Part shown: piece after piece, positions 1 to 9,478 of the stretch
How the letters are laid out: each line of letters begins with the position of its first letter
Numbering within the stretch: position 1 is the stretch's first letter
Source: Bacteroidales bacterium UBA5762
GTDB lineage: Bacteria; Bacteroidota; Bacteroidia; Bacteroidales; TTA-H9
DNA length: 64,000 nt
Assembly: GCA_002418865.1 (NCBI GenBank)
Contig: DIEY01000002.1
Span: 35,686-99,685 of the forward strand
Reading direction: 5' to 3'
Translations under genes and position numbers: made by a program
Notes under the pieces: model-generated
Told to the model about the DNA's origin: nothing
Database searches by the model: none
Seen by the model: only the letters and a program-made list of their open reading frames with translations

Positions 1-1
1 A

Positions 2-3000
2 TGTGTACATTTGACTTTGACAGCTTGGGGACTTTATGGGTGTTCAACACTAAGCACTCAAGACCAACTCACTGTTTGTTTTGACTTTGCCCCCCAAGTA
101 TTAGCTGGAAGCGATGGAGCAATATGCGAAAATTCTTCTTTTCTCACTTCATCAGCCTCCGCTAATAACGTTTCGAGTATTGAATGGACAACTTCAGGAG
201 ATGGTGTTTTTGCTGATCCTCATACTCTTATTACAACTTATTCTCCCGGCATTAATGATAAAATTAATGGATTTGCATATCTCATACTTACTGGCTTTGG
301 CGTGAATACTTGTTCTATTTTGTCGGTTTCCGACTCGCTTTACCTCGATATCGATCCATTACCAACTATTAATGCTGGAAACGATACAATTATCTGTTCC
401 AATCAAATTTCTATTTTACTTCATGGTAATGCCCAACATTATTCTAATCCTCAATGGACTGCAATATTTCCTGCAAATGGAACATTTACTTCTCCAAACA
501 GCCTAATTACCAATTATTTAATTTCACCTTCCGATACAACTCAAAGCAATATCATACTCTCTTTTTCAGTAAACGGGGCAGCCGAATGTGCCAGTGAACT
601 TGCCACCGACTTTGTTAACATTTCTATTGATCCTTTGCCTATTGCTCAGGCAGGTAGTGATGCAGAAATATGTGCAAGCGAAAGCTTTTTATTAAACGGT
701 TTAGCTTTCCATTATAGTGAAATACAATGGCTTACAATGGGAGATGGGACATTTAGCGATCCTCATATTTTAAATCCCGTTTATATACCTGGATTCTTAG
801 ATATATCCTCTGAATCAGTAAAATTGATCCTAAAAGTAAAAGGTATAGGCACTTGTAATGATTATTTTACAAGCGATACTTTGACTTTGCTTATCCATCC
901 GTTGCCAACCGCATTTATTTCGGGGAATAATTCAATTTGTCAGGGTGACTCTATCCCTATCTCAGTTCAACTCACCGGAACTCCTCCATGGACTATTACC
1001 TACACAGATGGGATTGAATCCTTCACCATTTCTGACATCTTTGACTCTCCTTATGCATGGTTTGTCAACCCCGAAGTAACTACTTTATATACCTTAACTG
1101 GAGTCAGCGATTCATTTTGCAGTGGTATTTCTTATACAGGTTCTGCTTTAATCACTCTCCTGCCAACACCAATACCTTTTGAAGTTACAGTAACTAACGG
1201 TGGGTACTATTGTCAAGGAGAAGATGGAGTAGAAATTGGACTCGATGGTTCAGAGTTAGGCATTATTTATAAATTGTTTTTAGGTCCTTTGCAGATTGGA
1301 GCACCCAAATTAGGAACTGGAGCACCAATTAGTTTTGGATTTGTAACCTTGCCTGGAACCTATCATGTAGAAGCCATGCATCCCGCCTCACTTTGTTCAC
1401 GAATGATGAACAATACCGTCACAATAGCCATCCAACCTTTACCTAATATAAACTTCACGGCTGATACAGCATGTCCTCATACAACAACACATTTCACCCT
1501 TTCAGGAACAAATTTGGCTGATATTGCTTACTGCGAATGGAATTTTGGAGATGGAACATCAGCATTTTATTCTGGCCCTGCCAACGCAGAACATATCTAC
1601 CCTGCCGCGGGGGTTTATTTAGCAACACTAACAGCCACTTCTATCAATGGTTGTCAAAAAACCGTTTCACATCTAGTAAAAGTTTATTCTTCGCCGATTG
1701 CTTTATTTTCATGGAGTACACCCACTTGCCAAAATCAAACTATCAACTTTAATAATTTCTCATTTACTACTTTACCTGATTATATCAATACCTGGATATG
1801 GGATTTTGGTGACGGAACACCCACTGTAACTGTCGTTTGGCCTGATAATCCTAATTTGAATCATAATTTCACAGGCTCTGGAATTTTCAATGTACAACTT
1901 AAGGTAGTTACTAATAATGGTTGTATGGATTCTGTTACGAACGCCGTTCACGTTTTCCCAGAACCCATAACCAATTTTTCATGGAGCAACAATTGTCAAA
2001 GTCAGCTTACGCAATTTAACGACCTTACACAAGCAGGTTACGGCTTAACTGTCATTGGATGGTCATGGGATTTTGGTGATCCTACCTCGGGAGCAGCTAA
2101 CTATTCTAATTTACAAAATCCAACTCATCAATACAACAACCCAGGGACATTTAGCGTAACACTTACGGCGATGATAAGCAATGGTTGTACGTCTAATATA
2201 ACAAAAACGATTCAGGTTCTTCCAAAGCCTATGGCTGATTTCTCGGCCAATCCAACTTGCTTAGATACCCTAATGCAGTTCAACGATTTATCTGTAATCG
2301 GAAGTGCTTCTATCGTCCAATGGAATTGGCTTTTTGGTGACGGAAATTCTTCTATTCTTCAAAATCCCTATCATCAATACAATACAGCAGGAAATTACAA
2401 CGTTCAGTTATCTATAACCGATTCATTGGGCTGCAAGGATGATACCACTAAAACCGTTACCGTATTTCCCTTACCTGTAGCCGAATTTAGTTTTACAGAA
2501 CCCAACTGTGCTGGCAGTTCTGTTAATTTCACGGATTACTCGTCTTCTACTGTTGGTTATATCACAACATGGGAATGGAATTTCGGCGATACCTCAACTC
2601 CTGTTGTCATTCATTTCCCGGCTTCTCCCAATGTTTCTCATATTTATAATGAAGCCGGAACCTATCAGGTAACCTTAACCGTAACCACTTCTATGGGCTG
2701 TCAAGCCTCCAAAATTCATAACGTCACAATAGATGCCAACCCAATTGCCAATTTTACTTTCCCAATTTATAATTGTCAAACATCCTCCATACAATTTTCT
2801 GATGCTTCTGTTACAAACGGGGGCTCTGCTATTGTATCTTGGGACTGGAATTTCGATGATCCAGGATCTGGTTTCAATAATAGCAGCACATTGCAAAATC
2901 CTGTACATGTTTTCTCTTCTCCTGGTATTTACAACGTAAGACTCATTATACATAATGCTATCAGTTGTACCGATACTTCAATTCAGCAAGTTACCATATA

Positions 3001-6000
3001 CTCAAATCCTACAGCTGCCTTTACTGCTGACAGTGTTTGCTTAGGCTCTCCTACCCAATTTACAAATACTTCTATACCCAACAGCGGGATAATTACAGGC
3101 TATGATTGGGATTTTGGAGATGGTTCACCCCATTCGAATAATGCAAATCCTTCTCATACATATATGGCAGCGGGTATCTATTCAGTAACCTTAACTGTAA
3201 CAACCGATTTGGGCTGTACATCCTCTGTTACTCAACCTGTGATGGTTTATGCACTTCCTTTGGCTTCATTTGTAGCTTCTACCCAAAATTGCACAGGAAG
3301 CGAAGTAAACTTCGATGATCAATCAACAGCCAGCAGCGGTTATATACAGCAATGGATTTGGAATTTTGGGGATGGATCCATGCCTGATACTATTGATTTT
3401 CCTAATTCACCGGATATAACTCATATCTATAATTCAGCGGGAATTTACAATGTCGAGCTTTCTGTAATTACTTCCACATCATGCTCATCATCTGTAATTC
3501 AGCCAGTGTCAATCCAAAACAATCCTCACGCCAATTTCTCGTATACGGCCAACTGTGAGGGATTGACAACGCAATTTACTGATGAAACTCAATTGAATGG
3601 AGGAGGCATGCTTATTTCCTGGTATTGGGATTTTGGTGATCCTGCTTCAGGAATCTACAACACATCCAACCTGCAGAATCCTGTTCATGTCTTTTCCTCG
3701 GCCGATACCTTTATGGTTTCTCTCATTGTTACCAATATCAATTTCTGTCAAGATACTATTATTAAACAAGTTGTTATCGCTCCAGCTCCTCTTGCCATGT
3801 TCACAGCTGACTCTGCCTGCTTAGGCTCACCCACCCATTTCACCGATCTCTCCATCCCCAATGCCTCTGCTATTGCTTCATGGCTCTGGAACTTCGGCGA
3901 CGGCTCATTCTCTACTTTTCAGAATCCTATCCATACTTATTCCAACTGGGGATCTTACACCGTCTCTCTCTCTGTGACTAATTCCAACGGCTGCACGCAC
4001 GATACTATTATGTATATTTTCGTCAATCCCCAACCTGTTCCTGCATTTAATTTCTCAGGAAATTGTGCTGGTCTGGTCACTTCTTTCTCCGACCTCTCTT
4101 CTTCCGCTGCTGGCTATATAAATTCATGGTTTTGGGAATTCGGCGATGGAACGTCCGATACTATCCAAAATCCTATTCATCTTTACACTGAAGGTGGTAC
4201 CTTTATGGTTACGCTTACTATTACCAATTCTTTCGGCTGCCAACAAAGCATCACACAATCAGTCTCTATTTTCAATCCTCCTACTGCCAATTTCAATTTC
4301 TACTCCTCGTTCTGCCCCTCTGGTCAGGTAACCTTCCAAGATCTCTCTCAAGGAAATGGCTCTCCTATTACACAACGTCTGTGGAATTTCGGTAATGGCT
4401 TCTCTTCTACCGCAGCTAATCCCGTTTATACTTATCCTATCCCTGATTCGTGTTATCAGGTTACTCTTATCGTAAACAATTCCTTTGGCTGCTCCGATAC
4501 AACCACAAATACTGTTTGCGTAAAACCCGGCTTCAGTTTTACCATAACTTCCCAAGCCGGTTGTGCAGGTATTCCTACTTCCTTCTCACCCGTCAATTTG
4601 GCACAAGGCGATACCCTCCTTTTTGTCCAATGGGATTTTGGTGACCCAGCTTCCGGCATATTCAACTATTCCAATCAGTATTACACTTCTCATACTTACT
4701 CAAATCCTGGCTATTATGTCGTAAAACTCAAGGCATGGAACTCAGATAACTGCATCGATTCTACTTATTACGAAATTAATATACTGCCTCCTCCTATAGC
4801 CAACTTTACCTGGCAGACCAATATACCTCATTGCGATACTACTGTCACCTTCAGCAATCTTACCACTTCTTATGGAGCAACTATAGATTCTTTAGTTTGG
4901 AACTTCGGAGACGGTATTATTATTAATCAGTCATTCCCATTTCCTCCAACTATTGAGCACAAATTCCCGGCTTATGGATTTTATGAGGTCAGCTTGACTG
5001 CTTTCGTAGAAAATGGATGCTCGCATACTATATCTAAAACCGTACAGGTAAAATGCCTCTCGGCCAACTTTGCCTTCGATACCACAGGTTGTCAAAATAA
5101 AAGTATTATTTTCAATGATCTTTCTTCTCCTTCCATTTCAGTAACTCATTGGCTATGGTTGTTTGGAGATGAAAAATATGAGGAATATTTTACATGGAAA
5201 CCCTATACATCTCATGTTTACACCGAACCAGGTATTTATGAAATAAAACTCATAGTCGAAGGTATTGTGAATAGCATGCCGGTTCAGGATTCCATTACGA
5301 AGATCATTAAAATCATGGCTGCTCCAGTAGCCCAATTTACAGTTCAAAATTTATGTATTGGAGATACAGTGCATCTAACTGATCATTCTTATTCCTTAAC
5401 CGATACCATTACACAATGGAGATGGTGGTTTGGTGATGGAGAATCATCAACTGACCAAAATCCAAATCATCTCTATCTTTACGACAGTACATTCAACATA
5501 CAATTAGCCGTAAGCACAACATCAGGATGCAGCGATACAACCACACAGGCCATTCTACTTAAACCTAAGCCCAATATTGCCCTTTATCCTGATGGCGGAC
5601 TTTTTTGTGGTGAAATTCATCCTATACAATTTAGAGATACCATTGAAAATTACTCGAAATATACATGGGTTTGGGGTGATGGAGACACATTAATTACCTC
5701 TACACCTTCTGCAACCCATGTTTATGAACAAGGAATCTATCAAATGATGCTCATTGTTAAAAATGAATATCAATGCCAAACGATTCAGCGAGCTGAAGTA
5801 GAGATTAAACCAAGTCCCATGGCTAAAGCCTCAGCTAATAAATATGAAGCTCCCATCAGCCAATCTCAGTTTATATTTAATGATGAGTCAGAAAGCACCA
5901 CTAGCCCCATCATCCAATGGGAATGGTATTTGAATGATACTTTGTTGATTGGAAACACTCAAGTGCTGCCCTTCAACTTCATTGATCCTGAAGAAAATTT

Positions 6001-6379
6001 GCCGATAATAGATACAGGAATCTACAAAATAACTCTTTGGGTAGTTAACATGGAGGGTTGTACCGATAGCGCCAGCTTTAGTATAAAAATTAAAGATGAA
6101 TTTCTGTTTAATATTCCTACTGCTTTTAGTCCGAACAATGATAATTTAAATAATACATTCAAACCTTTTATCAGCTTTATCCGACAAAACAATTATTCAT
6201 TCAGGATCTTTAGCCGAAACGGAATGATGGTATTCGAAACTCATGACCCACACGAAGCATGGGATGGAACCTATAATGGCAAAATTTGTCCATCAGATGT
6301 TTATGTTTGGATTGTAGAATACGAAAAAGGAGATGGGCGGCATGAAATAAAGAAAGGAACTGTGACTCTGGTTAGATAA
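2..6379 (+). CDS. Giant PKD-repeat surface protein with T9SS type B sorting domain (5' partial)
   Basis: The reading frame is open to the left edge, so the true start lies outside; about 2125 residues remain. Three repeats of about 95 residues with the pattern AGxDxxIC...W...GDGxF come first (nt ~90-905), then an Ig-like stretch, then about 17 PKD modules marked by WxWxFGDG/FGDP and LQNPxHxY motifs (nt ~1450-6090). The last ~90 residues, from FNIPTAFSPNNDNLN to the terminal VTLVR, match the CHU_C / gliding-motility-associated C-terminal domain, the type B signal for the type IX secretion system. By family the protein is exported across the outer membrane and held on the cell surface as an adhesin; the ligand is unknown. 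PKD modules 2-10 fall into a three-module super-repeat. Confidence 0.93.
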   Translation, partial: CVHLTLTAWGLYGCSTLSTQDQLTVCFDFAPQVLAGSDGAICENSSFLTSSASANNVSSIEWTTSGDGVFADPHTLITTYSPGINDKINGFAYLILTGFGVNTCSILSVSDSLYLDIDPLPTINAGNDTIICSNQISILLHGNAQHYSNPQWTAIFPANGTFTSPNSLITNYLISPSDTTQSNIILSFSVNGAAECASELATDFVNISIDPLPIAQAGSDAEICASESFLLNGLAFHYSEIQWLTMGDGTFSDPHILNPVYIPGFLDISSESVKLILKVKGIGTCNDYFTSDTLTLLIHPLPTAFISGNNSICQGDSIPISVQLTGTPPWTITYTDGIESFTISDIFDSPYAWFVNPEVTTLYTLTGVSDSFCSGISYTGSALITLLPTPIPFEVTVTNGGYYCQGEDGVEIGLDGSELGIIYKLFLGPLQIGAPKLGTGAPISFGFVTLPGTYHVEAMHPASLCSRMMNNTVTIAIQPLPNINFTADTACPHTTTHFTLSGTNLADIAYCEWNFGDGTSAFYSGPANAEHIYPAAGVYLATLTATSINGCQKTVSHLVKVYSSPIALFSWSTPTCQNQTINFNNFSFTTLPDYINTWIWDFGDGTPTVTVVWPDNPNLNHNFTGSGIFNVQLKVVTNNGCMDSVTNAVHVFPEPITNFSWSNNCQSQLTQFNDLTQAGYGLTVIGWSWDFGDPTSGAANYSNLQNPTHQYNNPGTFSVTLTAMISNGCTSNITKTIQVLPKPMADFSANPTCLDTLMQFNDLSVIGSASIVQWNWLFGDGNSSILQNPYHQYNTAGNYNVQLSITDSLGCKDDTTKTVTVFPLPVAEFSFTEPNCAGSSVNFTDYSSSTVGYITTWEWNFGDTSTPVVIHFPASPNVSHIYNEAGTYQVTLTVTTSMGCQASKIHNVTIDANPIANFTFPIYNCQTSSIQFSDASVTNGGSAIVSWDWNFDDPGSGFNNSSTLQNPVHVFSSPGIYNVRLIIHNAISCTDTSIQQVTIYSNPTAAFTADSVCLGSPTQFTNTSIPNSGIITGYDWDFGDGSPHSNNANPSHTYMAAGIYSVTLTVTTDLGCTSSVTQPVMVYALPLASFVASTQNCTGSEVNFDDQSTASSGYIQQWIWNFGDGSMPDTIDFPNSPDITHIYNSAGIYNVELSVITSTSCSSSVIQPVSIQNNPHANFSYTANCEGLTTQFTDETQLNGGGMLISWYWDFGDPASGIYNTSNLQNPVHVFSSADTFMVSLIVTNINFCQDTIIKQVVIAPAPLAMFTADSACLGSPTHFTDLSIPNASAIASWLWNFGDGSFSTFQNPIHTYSNWGSYTVSLSVTNSNGCTHDTIMYIFVNPQPVPAFNFSGNCAGLVTSFSDLSSSAAGYINSWFWEFGDGTSDTIQNPIHLYTEGGTFMVTLTITNSFGCQQSITQSVSIFNPPTANFNFYSSFCPSGQVTFQDLSQGNGSPITQRLWNFGNGFSSTAANPVYTYPIPDSCYQVTLIVNNSFGCSDTTTNTVCVKPGFSFTITSQAGCAGIPTSFSPVNLAQGDTLLFVQWDFGDPASGIFNYSNQYYTSHTYSNPGYYVVKLKAWNSDNCIDSTYYEINILPPPIANFTWQTNIPHCDTTVTFSNLTTSYGATIDSLVWNFGDGIIINQSFPFPPTIEHKFPAYGFYEVSLTAFVENGCSHTISKTVQVKCLSANFAFDTTGCQNKSIIFNDLSSPSISVTHWLWLFGDEKYEEYFTWKPYTSHVYTEPGIYEIKLIVEGIVNSMPVQDSITKIIKIMAAPVAQFTVQNLCIGDTVHLTDHSYSLTDTITQWRWWFGDGESSTDQNPNHLYLYDSTFNIQLAVSTTSGCSDTTTQAILLKPKPNIALYPDGGLFCGEIHPIQFRDTIENYSKYTWVWGDGDTLITSTPSATHVYEQGIYQMMLIVKNEYQCQTIQRAEVEIKPSPMAKASANKYEAPISQSQFIFNDESESTTSPIIQWEWYLNDTLLIGNTQVLPFNFIDPEENLPIIDTGIYKITLWVVNMEGCTDSASFSIKIKDEFLFNIPTAFSPNNDNLNNTFKPFISFIRQNNYSFRIFSRNGMMVFETHDPHEAWDGTYNGKICPSDVYVWIVEYEKGDGRHEIKKGTVTLVR

Positions 6380-6588
6380 ATTAGGCCATAATTCAATCGC
6401 ATGATAAGGCAATTAGGAGAGTAGGGAATAATCCTTCCTATTCATCAAAAAAATCATTATTTCTAAATTTTTTTGAGACAACTCCTATCGTTGAGTCTTT
6501 AAATAAAATGAAGTTTATCTTCTTTAAGATATTTATCGTATTTAAAATAAAAAACGGAATTTTGTAAAAAATAACAAAAAATAACGTA

Positions 6589-7287
6589 GTGGAATGGATT
6601 AAAGATCTAAATTTCGATCAAAAGAAAAAATTATATACTTATCTCTGTGAATTCTTAACCAATCATCGAATAGAGATCTTCGAACAAAACATAAAGTATC
6701 GAACGAGACATTTAACGGTTGTACTCGAAAATGTTTTCCAATCGCATAACATTAGTGCAGTTCTAAGGTCATGCGATTGTTTTGGAGTTCAAGACATACA
6801 TATTATCGAGAATCTTCATCCTTATCACATAAATCCTGAAATTGCCATGGGATCGTCAAAATGGTTAAGCATTCACCATCACAACCAAGGGATGGATACA
6901 TTGGTTAAAGTTTTTGATGCCATTCATCAGCAAGGTTATCAAATTATAGCCACGACGCCTCATCCACATGGATACGACATAGAGTCGCTAAATATAGAAA
7001 ACAAAACTGCATTGTTATTTGGCACTGAGAAAGACGGCTTAAGTGAGGAAGCTGTTCGCAGAGCCGATGGTTACATGAAGATTCCTATGCATGGATTTAC
7101 CGAGAGTTTGAATATCAGCGTTTCGGCTGGAATCTCCTTATATGCATTGACTACTCGATTGCATAAAATGAAAATACCATGGCAGGTAAGCGAACAGGAA
7201 GCCATAGAAATTAAAATTGGTTGGGCAGCTCAATCAATCAAACATGCCGAATACATTATTCACGAATTTATTTCTGAGCATTTATAA
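6589..7287 (+). CDS. trmH: TrmH-family tRNA (guanosine-2'-O-)-methyltransferase
   Basis: 232 residues, SPOUT-fold RNA 2'-O-methyltransferase. The three SpoU motifs are visible: NISAVLRSCDCFGV (residues ~54-67), LLFGTEKDGLSEEA (~143-156) and IPMHGFTESLNISVSAGIS (~166-184), which form the SAM-binding knot. The N- and C-terminal helical extensions fit TrmH (Gm18 of tRNA) better than RlmB, which has an L30e-like N-domain, but substrate cannot be fixed from sequence alone. The start is GTG; no in-frame ATG lies near it. It stands alone, with ribosomal protein Thx 42 nt downstream, so co-transcription of two translation genes is plausible. Confidence 0.88.
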   Translation: MEWIKDLNFDQKKKLYTYLCEFLTNHRIEIFEQNIKYRTRHLTVVLENVFQSHNISAVLRSCDCFGVQDIHIIENLHPYHINPEIAMGSSKWLSIHHHNQGMDTLVKVFDAIHQQGYQIIATTPHPHGYDIESLNIENKTALLFGTEKDGLSEEAVRRADGYMKIPMHGFTESLNISVSAGISLYALTTRLHKMKIPWQVSEQEAIEIKIGWAAQSIKHAEYIIHEFISEHL

Positions 7288-7329
7288 AATTTTTAACTTT
7301 ACCCACAAATTCAAATTACATTAAAAATT

Positions 7330-7494
7330 ATGGGAAAAGGAGATAAAAAAAGCCGTAGAGGAAAAATTATCATTGGCTCATACGGAGTACGAAGACCTAA
7401 AAAGAAAAGGAAACCCTCAATAGATAAGATAAATGAAGTTGAGGTTGCTCCTACCACTAAACAGCCGAAAAAAGGCAAAAATGAAGTGGAATAA
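7330..7494 (+). CDS. 30S ribosomal protein Thx (bTHX)
   Basis: A 54-residue, very basic protein starting MGKGDKKSRRGKIIIGSYG, followed by VRRPKKKRKPS. The GDKKSRRGKIxxGSxGxxRPKK pattern is that of the small-subunit protein Thx known from Thermus and widely present in Bacteroidota, where it fits into the head of the 30S subunit. The acidic/lysine tail (residues ~35-54) is longer than the 26-residue Thermus protein but normal in this phylum. It lies just downstream of trmH and upstream of a strong bidirectional terminator. Confidence 0.85.
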   Translation: MGKGDKKSRRGKIIIGSYGVRRPKKKRKPSIDKINEVEVAPTTKQPKKGKNEVE

Positions 7495-7520
7495 GGCTTA
7501 TGTCGTTAGATTTATCCATT

Positions 7521-7561
7521 AAAATCGGTATCCACCTAAAATATCAATGGATACCGATTTT
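7521..7561. terminator. Bidirectional rho-independent terminator
   Basis: A perfect 14-bp inverted repeat (AAAATCGGTATCCA / TGGATACCGATTTT) with a 13-nt loop sits between the convergent thx and GlmU-like genes. The A/T ends give a U-tract in either direction. Confidence 0.85.
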
Positions 7562-7581
7562 ATTTCAAAAACAATAAGTTA

Positions 7582-8772
7582 CTATAGCCTTATATTATCT
7601 TTTGTAATGTCATAAACATGTCGTAAAATTTTCATATCAACATTAGTAAGTTCCATTCCACGTCGTTTGTAAACTTCTTTAGCTGTTTCTAAAGCTTTAT
7701 CGAAGTCGTAGCCTGAGTAACCAGTTCCTGGACCTCCCCATACGAAAGATGCCACAAAGTTGCGTTGATAGCCTGCACCAAACACATTCGAACTAATACC
7801 TACAACAGAACCCGTATTAAATGTAGTATTAATACCTGTTTTAGAGTGATCTCCCATAACCAGCCCGCAAAATTGCAATCCTGTATCTATAAAACGCGAT
7901 TGTGGATAATTCCACATCTTAATACTTTTGTAATTATTGTTTAGATTGGCAGCATTAGTGCCGGCAGCAATATTACACCATTGGCCAATGACAGAGTGAC
8001 CTAAATATCCACTATGTGGCTTGTTGGAGTAGGCCATGATAATAGAATTTTCAACCTCACCTCCCACTTTCGAATGTGAACCAATAGTAGTAGCCTCATC
8101 AATGATAGAATTCATTTTCACAATGGCGCTGTCTCCCACAGCAATAGGGCCTCTTAAACTAGCACCTTCCCAAATTTGAGCATTATGACCAATGTAAATA
8201 GGTCCATCCGTGGCATTTAAATTACAATTTTCAACCACTGCACCCTCCTCTATAAAAATGTTCTCAGGTGCGATTATACGATTACTCCTACTGGGCTCCA
8301 CAGATTTACGCCCTTTGGTCAGAATAGCATAATCAGCCTCAATTTGCTTGGCATTGTTCAAAAACAAATCCCATAAATAATTGATTTTTACGATATCTAT
8401 ATCGGTAACTATTTCTTCTATTCCCTCTGTATCGCCTTCTCCAATCTTATCTAAATTTTCTAACAAAACATGAACTGCGATAATGGCATCTTTATTTACC
8501 AAAGCTTGATTGGGACGCAAGTTCCGGATAGCTTCTATCAATTCATCATTGGGAAGAATCGATCCATTGATGAGGATATTATTCTTCCCCTTATAAATAG
8601 GGTATTTCTCGATTAAATATTCCTCTGTAAGACTCGATGTACTATCTCCCAAATAATGTTCCCATTTCTGACGAATGCTAAGTATGCCTGTCAGCAAATC
8701 AGCTACAGGCCTCAAAAAAGTCAATGGCAATAGATTGTTCCGCGAAAAATCATCAAAAAGAATGTAATTCAT
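7582..8772 (-). CDS. GlmU-like sugar nucleotidyltransferase/acetyltransferase (Bacteroidota form)
   Basis: 396 residues. The N-terminal ~150 residues (MNYILFDDFSRNNLLPLTFLRP) resemble the divergent nucleotidyltransferase half of the Bacteroidota alternative GlmU family; residues ~165-360 form a left-handed beta-helix with hexapeptide repeats (IFIEEGAVVENC, GPIYIGHNAQIWEGASLRGPIAVGD, GSHSKVGGEVENSII). The expected role is synthesis of UDP-N-acetylglucosamine or a related sugar nucleotide for peptidoglycan and glycans in the cytoplasm. The classical GxGTRM pyrophosphorylase loop of GlmU is not visible at the N-terminus, which is usual for this subfamily, so the exact reaction is inferred. A TAATTTTG promoter-like box lies at 8846-8853. 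Confidence 0.82.
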   Translation of the reverse strand: MNYILFDDFSRNNLLPLTFLRPVADLLTGILSIRQKWEHYLGDSTSSLTEEYLIEKYPIYKGKNNILINGSILPNDELIEAIRNLRPNQALVNKDAIIAVHVLLENLDKIGEGDTEGIEEIVTDIDIVKINYLWDLFLNNAKQIEADYAILTKGRKSVEPSRSNRIIAPENIFIEEGAVVENCNLNATDGPIYIGHNAQIWEGASLRGPIAVGDSAIVKMNSIIDEATTIGSHSKVGGEVENSIIMAYSNKPHSGYLGHSVIGQWCNIAAGTNAANLNNNYKSIKMWNYPQSRFIDTGLQFCGLVMGDHSKTGINTTFNTGSVVGISSNVFGAGYQRNFVASFVWGGPGTGYSGYDFDKALETAKEVYKRRGMELTNVDMKILRHVYDITKDNIRL

Positions 8773-9139
8773 ATCTCAAAATTACTTGTGTGAATAAATT
8801 GAATAAATGAACAAGCTTCTGTTATTTCTAATTACAATTATTTGACAAAATTAAAATTTAAAGGTTCGATACACACAATTTTTATCCATAATTATTCAAT
8901 CGGATGGCATAACGAAGGGTATAAATTACCTATTCTCTTGAAAATCATTTTGTAAACAAAGAATTAATTTCTATCGAAAGGGGAGTATTTTGATATAAAC
9001 CAGCAAACAGACCAAACTCAATCATCACCTATAAAACATTGTTTCTATCACTCGGGTTAGTTTTAATCACTTAAAATCAGCTCTGCAACGATGAAAAAAC
9101 CAGCTTGATTAGCTGGTTCATTCAAGACTGAGTCTATAT
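8773..9139. other. Intergenic region between GlmU-like gene and L31
   Basis: AT-rich, no convincing gene. It holds the L31 terminator (9093-9118) and two TAATTTTG boxes on the minus strand (8777-8784 and 8846-8853) that match the Bacteroidota -7 element for the GlmU-like gene; the distal one has a TTG about 22 nt further upstream. Confidence 0.5.
9093..9118 (-). terminator. Terminator of L31
   Basis: Read on the minus strand: AACCAGCT, loop AATCA, AGCTGGTT, then a T-run. It follows the L31 stop codon by about 20 nt. Confidence 0.8.
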
Positions 9140-9406
9140 CTATTTCTGTTTCGATTCGTAATGTTTTTGATATCTGCTCTTAAATTTATCGACTCTACCT
9201 GCAGTGTCAACCAGAGTTACTTTACCAGTAAAGAAAGGATGAGAGGTATTGGAAATTTCAACTTTGACCAATGGATATTCCTTGCCGTCTTCCCACACTA
9301 TTGTTTCCTTTGTCTTAGCCGTGGAACGGCATAAGAATGCATAATCATTCGACATGTCCTTAAACACGACCAAACGGTAATCTGAAGGATGAATATCTTT
9401 TTTCAT
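9140..9406 (-). CDS. rpmE2: 50S ribosomal protein L31 type B
   Basis: 88 residues from MKKDIHPSDYRLVVFKD. The MKKDIHP start, the TSHPFFTGKV segment and the RVDKFKSRYQ tail are diagnostic of type B L31, the form without the four-Cys zinc ribbon; only one Cys (FLCRS) is present. The zinc-independent type is used constitutively in Bacteroidota. An upstream in-frame start exists (nine codons earlier), but the canonical start is the internal ATG, which also leaves room for the TATCTTTG promoter box at 9431-9438. Confidence 0.93.
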   Translation of the reverse strand: MKKDIHPSDYRLVVFKDMSNDYAFLCRSTAKTKETIVWEDGKEYPLVKVEISNTSHPFFTGKVTLVDTAGRVDKFKSRYQKHYESKQK

Positions 9407-9430
9407 ATTGCTAATGAACTTTTCGGCCGG

Positions 9431-9438
9431 CAAAGATA
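9431..9438 (-). promoter_or_regulatory. -7 promoter box of L31
   Basis: TATCTTTG on the minus strand matches the Bacteroidota -7 consensus TAnnTTTG, 25 nt before the ATG. A clear -33 TTTG at normal spacing is not obvious. Confidence 0.55.
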
Positions 9439-9478
9439 CAAAAATTTTATTTTGCTAAAGTATGCAATAAAATCTTTT

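Noticed and set aside
1450..6090. Possible CRISPR-like or tandem DNA repeat
   Set aside because: Periodicity comes from PKD protein modules; the DNA copies are diverged and there are no uniform short repeats with spacers.
8860..8880. GGTTCGATAC as a possible tRNA T-arm
   Set aside because: No cloverleaf, acceptor stem or anticodon arm can be built around it.
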